DNA from: Pseudomonas sp. G.S.17
GTDB lineage: Bacteria; Pseudomonadota; Gammaproteobacteria; Pseudomonadales; Pseudomonadaceae
Reading direction: 5' to 3'
NCBI RefSeq assembly: GCF_038096165.1
Contig: NZ_CP151076.1
Coordinates: forward strand, 3,655,501-3,719,500
Length of the DNA stretch: 64,000 bases
Part shown: one piece after another, positions 43,107-52,271 of the stretch
How positions within the stretch are numbered: position 1 is the first letter of the stretch
Layout: every line of letters starts with the position of its first letter
The notes under the pieces: generated by a model
Databases searched by the model: none
What the model was told of the DNA's origin: nothing
What the model saw: the letters and a program-made list of their open reading frames with translations, nothing else
Position numbers and translations under genes: made by a program

Positions 43107-43973
43107 TTAGTTAAACCCGGCAAACTTTTCGACGATTTTTTCGATGACCGCACGCACCCGGGCGGTATGGCGCAAGTCCTCATGGGTTACCAGCCAGACA
43201 TCATAAGTCGTCAACCGGGAACGCTCGGGCCAGATCCGCGCAAGGCCATCCATTTCCCCCAGACAAACCGGCAGCTCGCCAATGCCGATCCCGGCCGCAA
43301 CGGATTTACGCATCATCAACCCGGAATTCACCGTGGCGACCAAATGCCCCTCGGTGATGGGCTCGGAGCACATGGTCGGAGGCTTTCCCGTCTCCAGATA
43401 AGGCTGATACATGATCAGGTCATGCCCGGCAAACCCGGCCGGCGGTTGACCACGACGCTCGACGTAGCCCGCCGATGCGAACAATCCCACCGGCCAGCGG
43501 GCGATGCAGCGGGCGATCAGGTCCGGATTCTCGGGTTTGATGTTGCGGATCGCGATGTCGGCTTCACGCTTGGACAAGCTGGCCACTTCAATCGAAGTGT
43601 CGAGCCGGACTTTGATGTCGGGATGAACGTCATGCAGGCTGGCAATGGCCGGAATCACGAAGTCGACGGCGAGGGAATCGGTGCTGGTGATACGCACTTC
43701 GCCAGTCAATCGCTCGTCGAGACCGAGAATCTGCCGTTGCAGCTCCAGCGCCGACTGTTCCATTTTCTGTGCCGCTTTCAGCGCGGCTTCCCCGGCCATG
43801 GTCAGCACATAGCCGTCCGACGTGCGCAGGAACAAGGTCGTGCCCAAGGCTCTTTCCAGTGCGCCAAGCCGACGGCCGACCGTGGCCTGATCCACGCCCA
43901 GCACCCGCGCCGCGCCGCGTAACGTGGCTTTGCGGCATATCGCCAGGAATACCCGGGTGTCATCCCAGTTCAT
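43107..43973 (-). CDS. LysR-family transcriptional regulator
   Basis: 288 residues. The helix-turn-helix is TLRGAARVLGVDQATVGRRLGALERALGTTLF (shown over residues 16-50), of the subgroup with VDQ-T-V-x-R-R-L. The effector domain includes SVAAGIGIGELPVCLGE. It diverges from the MFS gene at 44107 over 133 bp, and is the likely regulator of that carrier. Effector unknown. Confidence 0.86.
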   Translation of the reverse strand: MNWDDTRVFLAICRKATLRGAARVLGVDQATVGRRLGALERALGTTLFLRTSDGYVLTMAGEAALKAAQKMEQSALELQRQILGLDERLTGEVRITSTDSLAVDFVIPAIASLHDVHPDIKVRLDTSIEVASLSKREADIAIRNIKPENPDLIARCIARWPVGLFASAGYVERRGQPPAGFAGHDLIMYQPYLETGKPPTMCSEPITEGHLVATVNSGLMMRKSVAAGIGIGELPVCLGEMDGLARIWPERSRLTTYDVWLVTHEDLRHTARVRAVIEKIVEKFAGFN

Positions 43974-44106
43974 ACGTCTCCCTTAGCGATGCATTTATGC
44001 ATCTTAGTCATGAGAAATCACTGCAAGTCTGCATCAATAATCATCGTTACCATGGCCTCAGCCAAGCACTTTTGGTGCTTTCACCTGATTTGCGGGAAAT
44101 TCCATC

Positions 44107-45360
44107 ATGCTCTCGACCACTGATTCCGCTTCACCCCGGCGTAATAACGTCTGGCTGCACATTCTCGCCGGGCTGTGTGCCAGCCTGGTCAGCATCGGCC
44201 TGGCGCGTTTCGCCTACACCCCGCTGATTCCGTCGCTGATCGGCGCGCACTGGTTCTCCGCGTCCGACGTGATCTACCTGAGCGCCGCGAACCTGATCGG
44301 CTACCTGATCGGCGCACTCGCCGGGCGCCCCATCGCCGCCCGCCTGTCCAACGGCCATAGCCTGCGGCTGATGATGCTGCTGGCGACCGCTTCGTTCTTC
44401 GCTTGCGCCTTTCCCCTGTCGATCACCTGGTTCTTCAGCTGGCGCCTGTTATCCGGTATCGCGGGCGGCGCAATCATGGTGCTGGTGGCGGCGACAGTGA
44501 TTCCCCATGTTCCGGCCGCGCGAAAAGGCCTGGCCAGCGGTGCGATCTTCCTCGGCGTCGGCCTGGGCATCGCGGGCTCCGGGACGCTGGTGCCGTTCCT
44601 GTTGTCGCTGGGTCTGCGCGATGCGTGGATCGGCCTTGGGCTGGTGTCCTTGCTGCTGACCGCCGTCAGCTGGTTCGGCTGGCCTTCGGCGAGTGCCACT
44701 GCGGCGGTCAATGCGGCTGCGGTGCAGGATGTTCAACCCGGCAAACCAGCGCCACTGGACCCGGCGGTTTATCTGCTGTTCGGCCAATACGCGTTGATGG
44801 CGGTAGGCCTTGTACCGGCCATGGTGTTTCTGGTGGATTACGTGACCCGAGGCCAGGGCGCCAGTGCGCACATCGGTGCATTGATCTGGGTGATGTATGG
44901 CGTTGGCGCGATCCTCGGGCCGGTCATTTATGGCTTCCTCGCCGATCATCTCGGCGCGCGGAACTCGATTCGCCTGGTATTGCTGGTTCAGGCGCTCGCC
45001 GTCGAAGGGTTGTGCATGACCCACTCTTATCCGCTGCTGGTGTTGCTCGCCGTGATCATTGGTTCGTTTCCGCCGGGCATCGTCCCGCTGGCCTTGGCCC
45101 GCATTCACGAACTGGTGCCGGGTCATGAAAAGCAACAAGTCGCCTGGAGCCGCGCGACGGTATCGTTCGCCACCTTCCAGGCGCTGGCGGGCTACGGTTA
45201 TTCGGTGGTCTTCAATGGCAATGGCGGGCATCACGTGATGTTGTTTGCCATCGCCGCCGGAGCTATCGCAGTCGCGTTGATTGCCGACCTGGGACTGGCG
45301 TTGATCAAAGGTAAACGCGTGTCGGCAAAGCAGACACCAAGCCGGGACGCGACTGCGTAG
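44107..45360 (+). CDS. YbfB/YjiJ-family MFS transporter
   Basis: 417 residues with twelve helices. The N-terminal helix GLCASLVSIGLARFAYTPLIPSLI is diagnostic for the YbfB/YjiJ family, and SAANLIGYLIGALAGRPIAARL carries motif A. The C-terminal half holds LADHLGARNSIRLVLLVQ. Substrates of this family are largely unknown. Divergent LysR gene upstream; a long non-coding stretch with repeats downstream. Confidence 0.86.
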   Translation: MLSTTDSASPRRNNVWLHILAGLCASLVSIGLARFAYTPLIPSLIGAHWFSASDVIYLSAANLIGYLIGALAGRPIAARLSNGHSLRLMMLLATASFFACAFPLSITWFFSWRLLSGIAGGAIMVLVAATVIPHVPAARKGLASGAIFLGVGLGIAGSGTLVPFLLSLGLRDAWIGLGLVSLLLTAVSWFGWPSASATAAVNAAAVQDVQPGKPAPLDPAVYLLFGQYALMAVGLVPAMVFLVDYVTRGQGASAHIGALIWVMYGVGAILGPVIYGFLADHLGARNSIRLVLLVQALAVEGLCMTHSYPLLVLLAVIIGSFPPGIVPLALARIHELVPGHEKQQVAWSRATVSFATFQALAGYGYSVVFNGNGGHHVMLFAIAAGAIAVALIADLGLALIKGKRVSAKQTPSRDATA

Positions 45361-45885
45361 GAGCGAGGCGCCGGCCCTGCTTGCGTCGCCTGTTGAACCG
45401 GGTGGCACCAATGGCAGCGGCGGCGCTGCGTAGATCGGTTTCGCCCTGACGGTCGACCCCCTTTGTTTCGGCAAAGGGGGGAAACCATTTTGCGCTGACG
45501 TCCGGCCCCCGCTTCGCGGCGGTTCCCTCCTTCCGGTGCCGTGATGGGGCGACGCGCCGACGCGCCATCCCTGGCGCAACGGCGCTCGCTCGGCATCCAT
45601 GCCGAGCGCACCCCACCACGACACCTCCACTCAGCCTCCCGACGCGCGTTTGGCGGTGTCTGCGAAATCGCATTTCACTGTAGGAGCGAATTTATTCGCG
45701 AGGCGATCTTCCGGAATGGAACACGACCCCGTTGGAGCGAGGCTTGCCCGCGAATGGTTTTACCAGTCGCTACATGTGGCGACTGACCTGCCGCCTTCGC
45801 GGGCAAGTCTCGCTCCAACGGATGATCTCGTCGGCACAAAAAAACGGCGCCGCTCTCGAAGGAGCGGCGCCGTCGGGTCAGGCAA
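45361..45885. repeat. 525-bp intergenic block with REP/BIME elements
   Basis: 45361-45660 is GC-rich with several small hairpins (CCCCCTTTG...CAAAGGGGG at about 45458-45480) and no convincing gene; short open frames on both strands are Arg-rich. 45680-45706 holds a REP unit (GTAGGAGCGAATTTATTCGC). GTTGGAGCGAGGCTTGCCCG (45731) and its inverted copy ending at 45819 form a BIME with 24-bp arms, enclosing CAGTCGC...GCGACTG. Confidence 0.65.
45844..45873 (-). terminator. Strong intrinsic terminator
   Basis: ACGGCGCCGCTC-TCGAAG-GAGCGGCGCCGT has perfect 12-bp arms, with a plus-strand A-run at 45838-45844, i.e. a T-run on the minus strand. It follows the ycaC-like gene and ends the four-gene operon. 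Confidence 0.92.
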
Positions 45886-46509
45886 TTACTTGGCAGTGAG
45901 TGCCGAGTAGCTGTTCATCAGGTTGCGATAGTTCGGGATGCGTGGCGACAGCAGGTTGGCCAGGCCTTCCATGTCGTTGCGCCAGTCGACTTGCAGCTCG
46001 CAGGCGACCGAGAACCAGTTGACCAGCTGGGCGCCAGCGGCGGTCATGCGTGCCCACGAGGCTTGCTGCACGGTTTCGTTGAAGGTGCCGGAAGCGTCAG
46101 TCACGACGAACACTTCGAACCCTTCAGCCAGCGCCGACAAGGTTGGGAAGGTCACGCAGACGTCGGTTACAACGCCGGCGATGATCAGTTGCTTGCGGCC
46201 GGTGGCTTTTACCGCCTTGACGAAATCTTCGTTGTCCCAGGCATTGATCTGGCCTGGGCGCGGGATGTACGGCGCGTCCGGGAACAGTTCCTTGAGTTCT
46301 GGAACCATCGGGCCGTTCGGACCGTTTTCGAAGCTGGTGGTCAGGATGGTCGGCAGTTTGAAGAACTTGGCGACGTCGGCGAGGGCCAGCACGTTGTTCT
46401 TGAACTCGTTAGGCTGGAAATCCTGAACCAGGGAAATCAGGCCCGTCTGGTGATCCACCAGCAGAACAACTGCGTCGTCTTTGTTGAGGCGCTTGTAGGG
46501 GGTGCTCAT
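45886..46509 (-). CDS. ycaC: YcaC-like isochorismatase-family hydrolase
   Basis: 207 residues closely following E. coli YcaC: AVVLLVDHQTGLISLVQDF, then YIPRPGQINAWDNEDFVKAV and LIIAGVVTDVCVTFPTLSA with Asp19 and the nucleophile Cys118. YcaC forms an octamer of unknown substrate and is induced by stress. As the last gene of the operon, 36 bp after the amidohydrolase, and just before a strong terminator, it probably acts on the same compound. Confidence 0.88.
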   Translation of the reverse strand: MSTPYKRLNKDDAVVLLVDHQTGLISLVQDFQPNEFKNNVLALADVAKFFKLPTILTTSFENGPNGPMVPELKELFPDAPYIPRPGQINAWDNEDFVKAVKATGRKQLIIAGVVTDVCVTFPTLSALAEGFEVFVVTDASGTFNETVQQASWARMTAAGAQLVNWFSVACELQVDWRNDMEGLANLLSPRIPNYRNLMNSYSALTAK

Positions 46510-46545
46510 GGTTGACTCCTTTGAGATTTACGGTCGTCTGGGTAA

Positions 46546-48525
46546 TCAGAATGCGAAACACGAACAGCCAAACGCGCCCCAGAAACCCTGGAAGTCGCTG
46601 ACCGGTACGCTGGACATGCGAGCGCGTTCGTGGCTGTGGGAATGCACGGTGCACGGGCCCGCGCACTGGTGAACCTGGGCCAGCATCGGCGAGTTCTGGC
46701 GCCAGTGGCCAGGAACTTTGACCACCGGCGACCAGTCGGGCAGTACGGGTACGCTGGGCGGTGCGAGTTTTTCGAAATCGCCGCTGCCGTACACCACTTT
46801 GCCGTCCACTACGGTCAGCACCGACTCGATCCACTTGATGGATTCCTCGTCGACGCTGAAATAGTCCGCCGACAAGGCCACCAGATCGGCCAGCTGACCA
46901 ACTTTGATCATGCCCTTCTTGCCCTGCTCGGACGAAAACCAGGCGCTGCCGTGGGTGAATAGTTCCAGGGCGATGTCACGAGACAGGCCTTCCGGATACA
47001 GCTCCAGCCCACCAACCGTGCGGCCGCTGACCATCCAGTACAGGGAAGTCCACGGGTTGTAGCTCGACACCCGAGTGGCGTCGGTGCCGGCGCCGACGGG
47101 TACGCCTTCGGCCAACATGCGCTTGATCGGCGGCGTGTATTCGGCAGCCTTGGCCCCGTAACGCTCGACGAAGTATTCGCCCTGGAAGGCCATCCGGTCC
47201 TGAATCGCGATACCGCCACCCAAGGCTCGCACGCGTTCGATGTTCTTCGGCGTGATGGTTTCGCAGTGGTCGAAGAACCACGGCAGACCGTTGAACGGAA
47301 TGTCGCGATTGACCTTCTCGAATACGTCGAGCATGCGCGTGATGGATTCGTCGTAAGTGGCATGCAGGCGGAACGGCCAGCGATGCTCCACCAGATGGCG
47401 CACCACAGGTTCCAGGTCCTGTTCCATGCCAGCCGGCAAATCCGGCCGTGGCTCAAGGAAGTCCTCAAAGTCGGCTGCGGAGAAGGCCAGCATTTCCCCG
47501 GCGCCGTTATGGCGCAGGAAATCGTCGCCCTGATGCAGCTGAACGGTGTTGGTCCAGTTCTTGAAGTCGGTCAGTTCTTCTTTCGGCTTCTGGGTGAACA
47601 GGTTGTAGGCGATGCGGACGGTCAGCTGCTTTTCTTTGGCGAGTTCTTCGATGACGGCGTAGTCATCGGGGTAGTTCTGGAAACCACCGCCTGCATCAAT
47701 GGCGCTGGTCACGCCCAGGCGATTGAGTTCGCGCATGAACTGACGCGTCGAGTTGACCTGATATTCCAGCGGCAGCTTCGGCCCTTTCGCCAGGGTCGAG
47801 TAGAGGATCATCGCGTTAGGCTTGGCCACCAGCATGCCGGTTGGATCGCCGTTGGAATCACGCACGATCTCGCCACCCGGCGGGTTCGGTGTGTTGCGGG
47901 TGTAGCCGGCAACGCGCAGCGCGGCACGGTTGAGCAAGGCGCGGTCATAAAGATGCAGCACGAATACCGGTGTATCCGGCGCCGCCTGGTTGAGTTCTTC
48001 CAGGGTCGGCATGCGTTTTTCGGCGAACTGGAATTCGTTCCAGCCGCCCACCACACGCACCCATTGCGGCGTTGGCGTGCGGTCGGCCTGATCCTTGAGC
48101 ATGCGCAAGGCATCGGCCAACGACGGCACGCCTTCCCAGCGCAGTTCGAGGTTGTAGTTCAGCCCGCCACGGATCAGGTGCAAGTGCGAGTCGTTGAGGC
48201 CAGGGATCACCGTGCGTTTTTGCAGATCGATCACCTGCGTCGCGCTGCCGCGCAGCGCCATCACTTCCGCTTCGCTGCCCACGGCGACGAAACGGCCGCC
48301 GCTGATGGCCACCGCACTGGCGGTTGGCTTTTCACGGTCGACGGTATGGAATTGTCCGTTGTACAGAATCAGCTCGACGTTCATAGCGGTTCCTTCGACA
48401 GAGGATTGAGAGGCGCCGGCATAACCGGCAAAAGGCAAAGAGGGAAACAGTGCGGCTGCAGCACTGAGCAGCGTGCCCTTGGCGACGAAGCGGCGTCGTT
48501 CCAGATCGGTTTTGTCGTCACTCAT
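46546..48525 (-). CDS. Tat-exported amidohydrolase, YtcJ-like
   Basis: About 659 residues. The N-terminus MSDDKTDLERRRFVAKGTLL carries a twin-arginine signal (RRRFVAKG), so it is probably exported folded with metal. The amidohydrolase_3 pattern is visible: VIPGLNDSHLHLIRGG (metal HxH), RLHATYDESITRM, WFFDHCETI, and VGAGTDATRVSSYNPWTSLY. The C-terminus is unusual, a Cys/His-rich tail (HQCAGPCTVHSHSHERARM ... FGCSCFAF) that may bind metal. Start at 48525 lies 4 bp after the ABM-domain gene. Substrate unknown. Confidence 0.86.
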   Translation of the reverse strand: MSDDKTDLERRRFVAKGTLLSAAAALFPSLPFAGYAGASQSSVEGTAMNVELILYNGQFHTVDREKPTASAVAISGGRFVAVGSEAEVMALRGSATQVIDLQKRTVIPGLNDSHLHLIRGGLNYNLELRWEGVPSLADALRMLKDQADRTPTPQWVRVVGGWNEFQFAEKRMPTLEELNQAAPDTPVFVLHLYDRALLNRAALRVAGYTRNTPNPPGGEIVRDSNGDPTGMLVAKPNAMILYSTLAKGPKLPLEYQVNSTRQFMRELNRLGVTSAIDAGGGFQNYPDDYAVIEELAKEKQLTVRIAYNLFTQKPKEELTDFKNWTNTVQLHQGDDFLRHNGAGEMLAFSAADFEDFLEPRPDLPAGMEQDLEPVVRHLVEHRWPFRLHATYDESITRMLDVFEKVNRDIPFNGLPWFFDHCETITPKNIERVRALGGGIAIQDRMAFQGEYFVERYGAKAAEYTPPIKRMLAEGVPVGAGTDATRVSSYNPWTSLYWMVSGRTVGGLELYPEGLSRDIALELFTHGSAWFSSEQGKKGMIKVGQLADLVALSADYFSVDEESIKWIESVLTVVDGKVVYGSGDFEKLAPPSVPVLPDWSPVVKVPGHWRQNSPMLAQVHQCAGPCTVHSHSHERARMSSVPVSDFQGFWGAFGCSCFAF

Positions 48526-48529
48526 GGCG

Positions 48530-49162
48530 TTACTCCACGGGTTTGTTTTCCGGAGCAGCATTCAGCCATGGCGCAAACAGGCGCGTTGCTGCGGGCATCA
48601 AGAGGTAGACCACCAGCAGGACGATGGTCACGGTGACCAGCGCGGTGCTCACGACGTAGTTGGCGAGAAACGGGCTCAAGGTAAAAACCGGATGCCAGAT
48701 CAGCGGAATGAGCAAGGTCAGCGGGCAGATCACCAGGAAGGTCACGCACGCCTGCTTCCAGCGTGGCGGCGGCGATTTCGACGTTTCCGTGGAAGGTGTG
48801 AACCAGAATTCGTTGTGCGGATTGACCTCGGTGTGATCGCCGTCGGCGAGCATCGGCTGGGCTTCTGGCACCAACCGGCTGCGTTCGTCGGAATCCAGCC
48901 AGCTCTGCATGGCGTCGGTGGAGTGAAAACGCAGCACGCAGGTAAACAGCTGCAGACCGTCGGCCTTGCTGCGGATGACATCCACGCCGAGATGACCCGG
49001 ATAGCTGCCGGCAATCGACACGATGCGCCGCAGCCAGGCTTCATAATCGGCCTCAAGCCCGGCCTTGATCCGGTGCTTGATGACCAGAGTGACCACTTCG
49101 TTGAACACTGGCTGGCTGACCACAGCCGCCTCGGCGGTAAAAAGTGAAGGTGCATCAGACAT
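48530..49162 (-). CDS. ABM-domain (antibiotic biosynthesis monooxygenase) protein with membrane anchor
   Basis: 210 residues. The N-terminal ferredoxin-like ABM domain (VTLVIKHRIKAGLEADYEAW, then YPGHLGVDVIRSK and LRFHSTDAMQSWLDSDER) is followed by two membrane helices (ACVTFLVICPLTLLIPLIW and VVSTALVTVTIVLLVVYLLM). Such proteins are called membrane-bound ABM or heme-free oxygenase-like; their activity is unproven. Its start overlaps the DoxX stop by 8 bp. Confidence 0.86.
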   Translation of the reverse strand: MSDAPSLFTAEAAVVSQPVFNEVVTLVIKHRIKAGLEADYEAWLRRIVSIAGSYPGHLGVDVIRSKADGLQLFTCVLRFHSTDAMQSWLDSDERSRLVPEAQPMLADGDHTEVNPHNEFWFTPSTETSKSPPPRWKQACVTFLVICPLTLLIPLIWHPVFTLSPFLANYVVSTALVTVTIVLLVVYLLMPAATRLFAPWLNAAPENKPVE

Positions 49163-49571
49163 AACGTACCGCTCCGCTAAAACGTGCGTTGAGTGCCAGC
49201 CGTCCCGGCCCGGCCATAAACACAGTAGTAAAGATGATCAGCAGCAGCCAGCCGAACTGCCCTTCTTCCAGGCTCCATTGCGGATGGACGACCACCAAGG
49301 CCACCAGCAGCACGACGATGATGGGCAGGCACGACAGGCGCACGAACAACCCGGCGGCGATGAAAATCGGGCACACCACTTCAGCGAAGATCGCCAGGAT
49401 CAAGGTCAGGCTTGCGCCCATGTGGAAGGGATCTTCGATCAGCGACAGCTGCGCCTGGAAGTTGAGCAGCTTGGGCAGCCCATGGACGATCAAGAGGAAC
49501 GCGGCGGCGCTGATCCGCAGGAACAGCAGACCGATATCCTGAGCGTTTTTTTCCAGTGTCGAATTGTTCAT
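49155..49571 (-). CDS. DoxX-family membrane protein
   Basis: 138 residues with four membrane helices: DIGLLFLRISAAAFLLIVHG, LTLILAIFAEVVCPIFIAAG, LPIIVVLLVALVVVHP and FGWLLLIIFTTVFMAGPGR. The LFLRI...HGLPKLL and AEVVCPI elements are typical DoxX/YphA motifs. DoxX proteins accompany oxidoreductases and thiol-redox or quinone-linked enzymes. First gene of the DoxX-ABM-amidohydrolase-YcaC operon. Confidence 0.87.
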   Translation of the reverse strand: MNNSTLEKNAQDIGLLFLRISAAAFLLIVHGLPKLLNFQAQLSLIEDPFHMGASLTLILAIFAEVVCPIFIAAGLFVRLSCLPIIVVLLVALVVVHPQWSLEEGQFGWLLLIIFTTVFMAGPGRLALNARFSGAVRYV

Positions 49572-49703
49572 GGCGCCACCAGCAAATGGGGGAATGGCCA
49601 GACCACGATTCGCGTGTACTGGCCAACTCTGAATTTGATAGTGCCCATCGGGACGCGTTGAAAATTGAATGCTTGTGCTTTCTTTGCCGAACAGCTTCGA
49701 CGG

Positions 49704-50624
49704 CTAGGGCGCGACGTCCAGCGCCTGGGACATGAACTGGTTGATCCGCGCGCGCAGCCAACGTTCGGCCGGATCGTTATCGTGCACCCCGCTCCAGACC
49801 ATCGACAGCTCGGCCTCGTTGATCGGAAACGGCGGGTCGTCAGCGCGCAACGCGCAGCCCTCAACCAGCGCGCAGGCCGCGTAGTCAGGAACGGTAGCGA
49901 TCAGCTCGGTACCCGCCAGCAAGGCCCGCAAGCCGTTGAATTGCGGGACTGCCAGCACCACCTTGCGTGCCCGCCCGACCTTGGCCAGATCCAGATCGAT
50001 ATTGCCGCTCAGGTCGCCCGAGAACGACACCATCGCATGGGGCCGTGCGCAATATTCGTCGAGGGTCAACGGCCCCGGCCGGGAATCGCCACGCAGCACT
50101 TTGCAGCCGATATCGCGGAGTTTCTTGCGCTTGGCATTGGCTGGCAGGTCCGTGGTGTAGCTGACGCCCACCGAGATTTCTCCGGACGCCAACAAGGCTG
50201 GCAGCAATAGATAGTTGGCCCGTCGCACCACCACGATGATGCCCGGCGCCTCCTCGCGAAGCTGCGTCAATAGCGGCGGCAGCAAACCAAACTCGGCGTC
50301 ATCGGACAGCCCGATGCGAAACACCTCGGTACTGGTCGACGGGTCGAAATCCTTGGCTCGGCTGACGGCTCCGGAAATGGTGTCCAGTGCCGGCTGGATT
50401 TCCTTGAGGATGTCCAAGGCCCGTGCGGTCGGTTCCATGCCCCGGCCATTGCGCAACAGCAGCGGATCATCGAACAGATCCCGCAGCCGCCCCAACGCCG
50501 CGCTCACCGCCGGCTGCCCCATGAACAGTTTCTCCGCGACCCGGGTCAGGTTGCGCTCGAACATCAAGGCTTCAAAGATCACCAGCAAGTTGAGGTCGAC
50601 ACGGCGCAGGTCGTTGCGATTCAT
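49704..50624 (-). CDS. LysR-family transcriptional regulator
   Basis: 306 residues from MNRNDLRRVDLNLLVIFEALM, the NodD/LeuO-like subgroup. The helix-turn-helix is NLTRVAEKLFMGQPAVSAALGRLRDLF; the effector domain includes FRIGLSDDAEFGLLPPLLTQL. It lies 132 bp upstream of the DoxX operon on the same strand and probably controls it. Start at 50624 removes a 39-residue upstream extension that has no family counterpart. Confidence 0.86.
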   Translation of the reverse strand: MNRNDLRRVDLNLLVIFEALMFERNLTRVAEKLFMGQPAVSAALGRLRDLFDDPLLLRNGRGMEPTARALDILKEIQPALDTISGAVSRAKDFDPSTSTEVFRIGLSDDAEFGLLPPLLTQLREEAPGIIVVVRRANYLLLPALLASGEISVGVSYTTDLPANAKRKKLRDIGCKVLRGDSRPGPLTLDEYCARPHAMVSFSGDLSGNIDLDLAKVGRARKVVLAVPQFNGLRALLAGTELIATVPDYAACALVEGCALRADDPPFPINEAELSMVWSGVHDNDPAERWLRARINQFMSQALDVAP

Positions 50625-50747
50625 GAATTGGGTCCAGAACGAAGAAAATGAAAAGGCAGCCGGGCTTATCTGCTGCTCAAGTAAGCACTGCCGATGGGGG
50701 CTTGCCTTGTACGGGTGTGCTTTTGATTCGCATAAATACAACGTGAT

Positions 50748-50803
50748 CTGTAGGACCGGCTTTAGCCGGGAGAACGTCCTCCCGGCTAAAGCCGGTCCTA
50801 CAG
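50748..50803. repeat. Perfect 25-bp inverted repeat (long hairpin)
   Basis: CTGTAGGACCGGCTTTAGCC-GGGAG is repeated in exact inverted form after a 6-bp spacer AACGTC, forming a 25-bp perfect stem. It lies in the 318-bp gap (50625-50942) between the divergent LysR and OprD genes, far from either stop codon, so it is a mobile-type palindromic repeat (REP/MITE-like) rather than a terminator. The rest of the gap presumably holds both promoters. Confidence 0.85.
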
Positions 50804-50942
50804 AATGATGAGGCGAGCCTCAGCTCTAGCACCCGCAGACAATTTTGCGCACAGCCCGTCAATTCATGCCAGCCCGTTCCTGTCAGATTGAGCCGCGCTT
50901 GCCGGAGATTCGGTTCAGCGTAGTCGCTTCACTCAAAAGGGC

Positions 50943-52271
50943 ATGAATATGCGCAACCGATTTACCCTGCTGACTTCCCTGGCGCTGCTGACGTCAGGTC
51001 AGGCTCTGGCTGTCCATGCCGAAGAGCAACATGGCTTTCTTGAGGACTCGACCCTCAATCTGTTATCGCGAAATTTCTTCCTGCACAACGATTACCGCAC
51101 CGGCCATGAGCAGAAGAACTACAAGCAGGAGTGGGCACAAGGTTTTATTGCCAATCTCAAATCCGGCTTTACCCAGGGCGAGGTCGGCGTTGGCATTGAT
51201 GCCCACGGCTTCTATGGCTTGAAGCTGGACAGCGGGCGCGGGCGCTCCGGCACCGGGTTGCTGCCGCTGGACAGCCAGGGCCGCGCCGAAGATGACTATT
51301 CCAGCGCGGGCGCTGCGCTCAAGCTCAAGTATTCGCAGACCACCTTGAAGTTCGGCGAAATGGAAGTCGAAACGCCGGTGTTCGATACGGCCGACAAGCG
51401 TTTGCAGCCGGAATACGCTACCGGATTCTTCCTCGACAGCCAGGAGATTCAGGGCGTCAGACTGGTGGCCGGGCACTTCACGGCGTTCAAGAATCAGGAT
51501 GCCTCGACGACTCACGGCGATTTCGACGGATACGGCGCAAGTACGCGCAACGCCAGCATCAGCCTGGCCGGGATCGAGCTGTCGGGCGACGGTCCGCTGG
51601 GCGGTTCGCTGTATGCGTCGCAGCTCTCGGACACCTGGCGGCAGTATTACGGCAACCTGCACTTTACCCGGCAACTGTCCGCAGATAGCTCGGTGCTGCT
51701 TGACAGCAACCTGTACCGAACACTGGACACCGGCAACGCCGAGGCAGGCTCGATCAACAATACGGCGTACAGTTTGTCGGCCAAGTATCGGCTGGGCAGT
51801 CAGGCGCTCACCCTCGGTTATCAGAAGATTGACGGCGACACACCGTTCGACTTCGTCGGCGGCGATTCGATTTATCTGGCCAACTCGATCAAATATGCCG
51901 ACTTCAATGGCGCGCACGAGCAGTCTTATCAGCTGCGCTACGACCTGAACTTCGCAACGCTCGGTGTTCCGGGCCTCAAGTTCATGACCCGCTATGTCAC
52001 CGGTCGGCAGATCGACGGGACCAAGGCCCAGCAAAGCGGCGCCTACAATCCGTTCGACTCCGACATTGATCGCTACGTGCCGATGCAGGGCAAGGGCGGC
52101 CGTCACTGGGAACGCGATATCGACCTGAAATACGTGGTGCAATCGGGCCCCGCCAAAGACCTGTCGCTGGACATTTCCCATGTGTCTCACCGAGGCAATA
52201 CCGCTCAGGCAGGTGACGATATCGATCGGTTGTATCTGGTGGTTGAATACCCGCTGGATCTGCTTAAGTAA
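50943..52271 (+). CDS. OprD-family outer-membrane porin
   Basis: 442 residues. Signal peptide FTLLTSLALLTSGQALAVHA; mature N-terminus GFLEDSTLNLLSRNFFLHNDYR, a hallmark of OprD porins. Further typical pieces are EWAQGFIANLKSGFTQGEVGVGIDAHGFYGLKLD, FGEMEVETPVFDTADKRLQPE and the terminal LYLVVEYPLDLLK strand. OprD-family channels admit basic amino acids, benzoate-like or other small carboxylates; the subtype is not assigned. Its stop directly abuts that of the AraC gene. Confidence 0.88.
   Translation: MNMRNRFTLLTSLALLTSGQALAVHAEEQHGFLEDSTLNLLSRNFFLHNDYRTGHEQKNYKQEWAQGFIANLKSGFTQGEVGVGIDAHGFYGLKLDSGRGRSGTGLLPLDSQGRAEDDYSSAGAALKLKYSQTTLKFGEMEVETPVFDTADKRLQPEYATGFFLDSQEIQGVRLVAGHFTAFKNQDASTTHGDFDGYGASTRNASISLAGIELSGDGPLGGSLYASQLSDTWRQYYGNLHFTRQLSADSSVLLDSNLYRTLDTGNAEAGSINNTAYSLSAKYRLGSQALTLGYQKIDGDTPFDFVGGDSIYLANSIKYADFNGAHEQSYQLRYDLNFATLGVPGLKFMTRYVTGRQIDGTKAQQSGAYNPFDSDIDRYVPMQGKGGRHWERDIDLKYVVQSGPAKDLSLDISHVSHRGNTAQAGDDIDRLYLVVEYPLDLLK

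Noticed and set aside
45361..45660. Arg-rich short frames in the GC-rich block after the YjiJ-type gene
   Set aside because: Several overlapping frames on both strands, none with a start signal or family resemblance; more likely non-coding repeat sequence.
47266..48636. 456-codon plus-strand open frame opposite the amidohydrolase gene
   Set aside because: It mirrors a well-supported gene in GC-rich DNA, is His/Arg/Gln-rich, and shows no domain. The same applies to long antisense frames at 14089-15300, 4848-5975, 51063-52190, 32834-33784 and 12250-13278.
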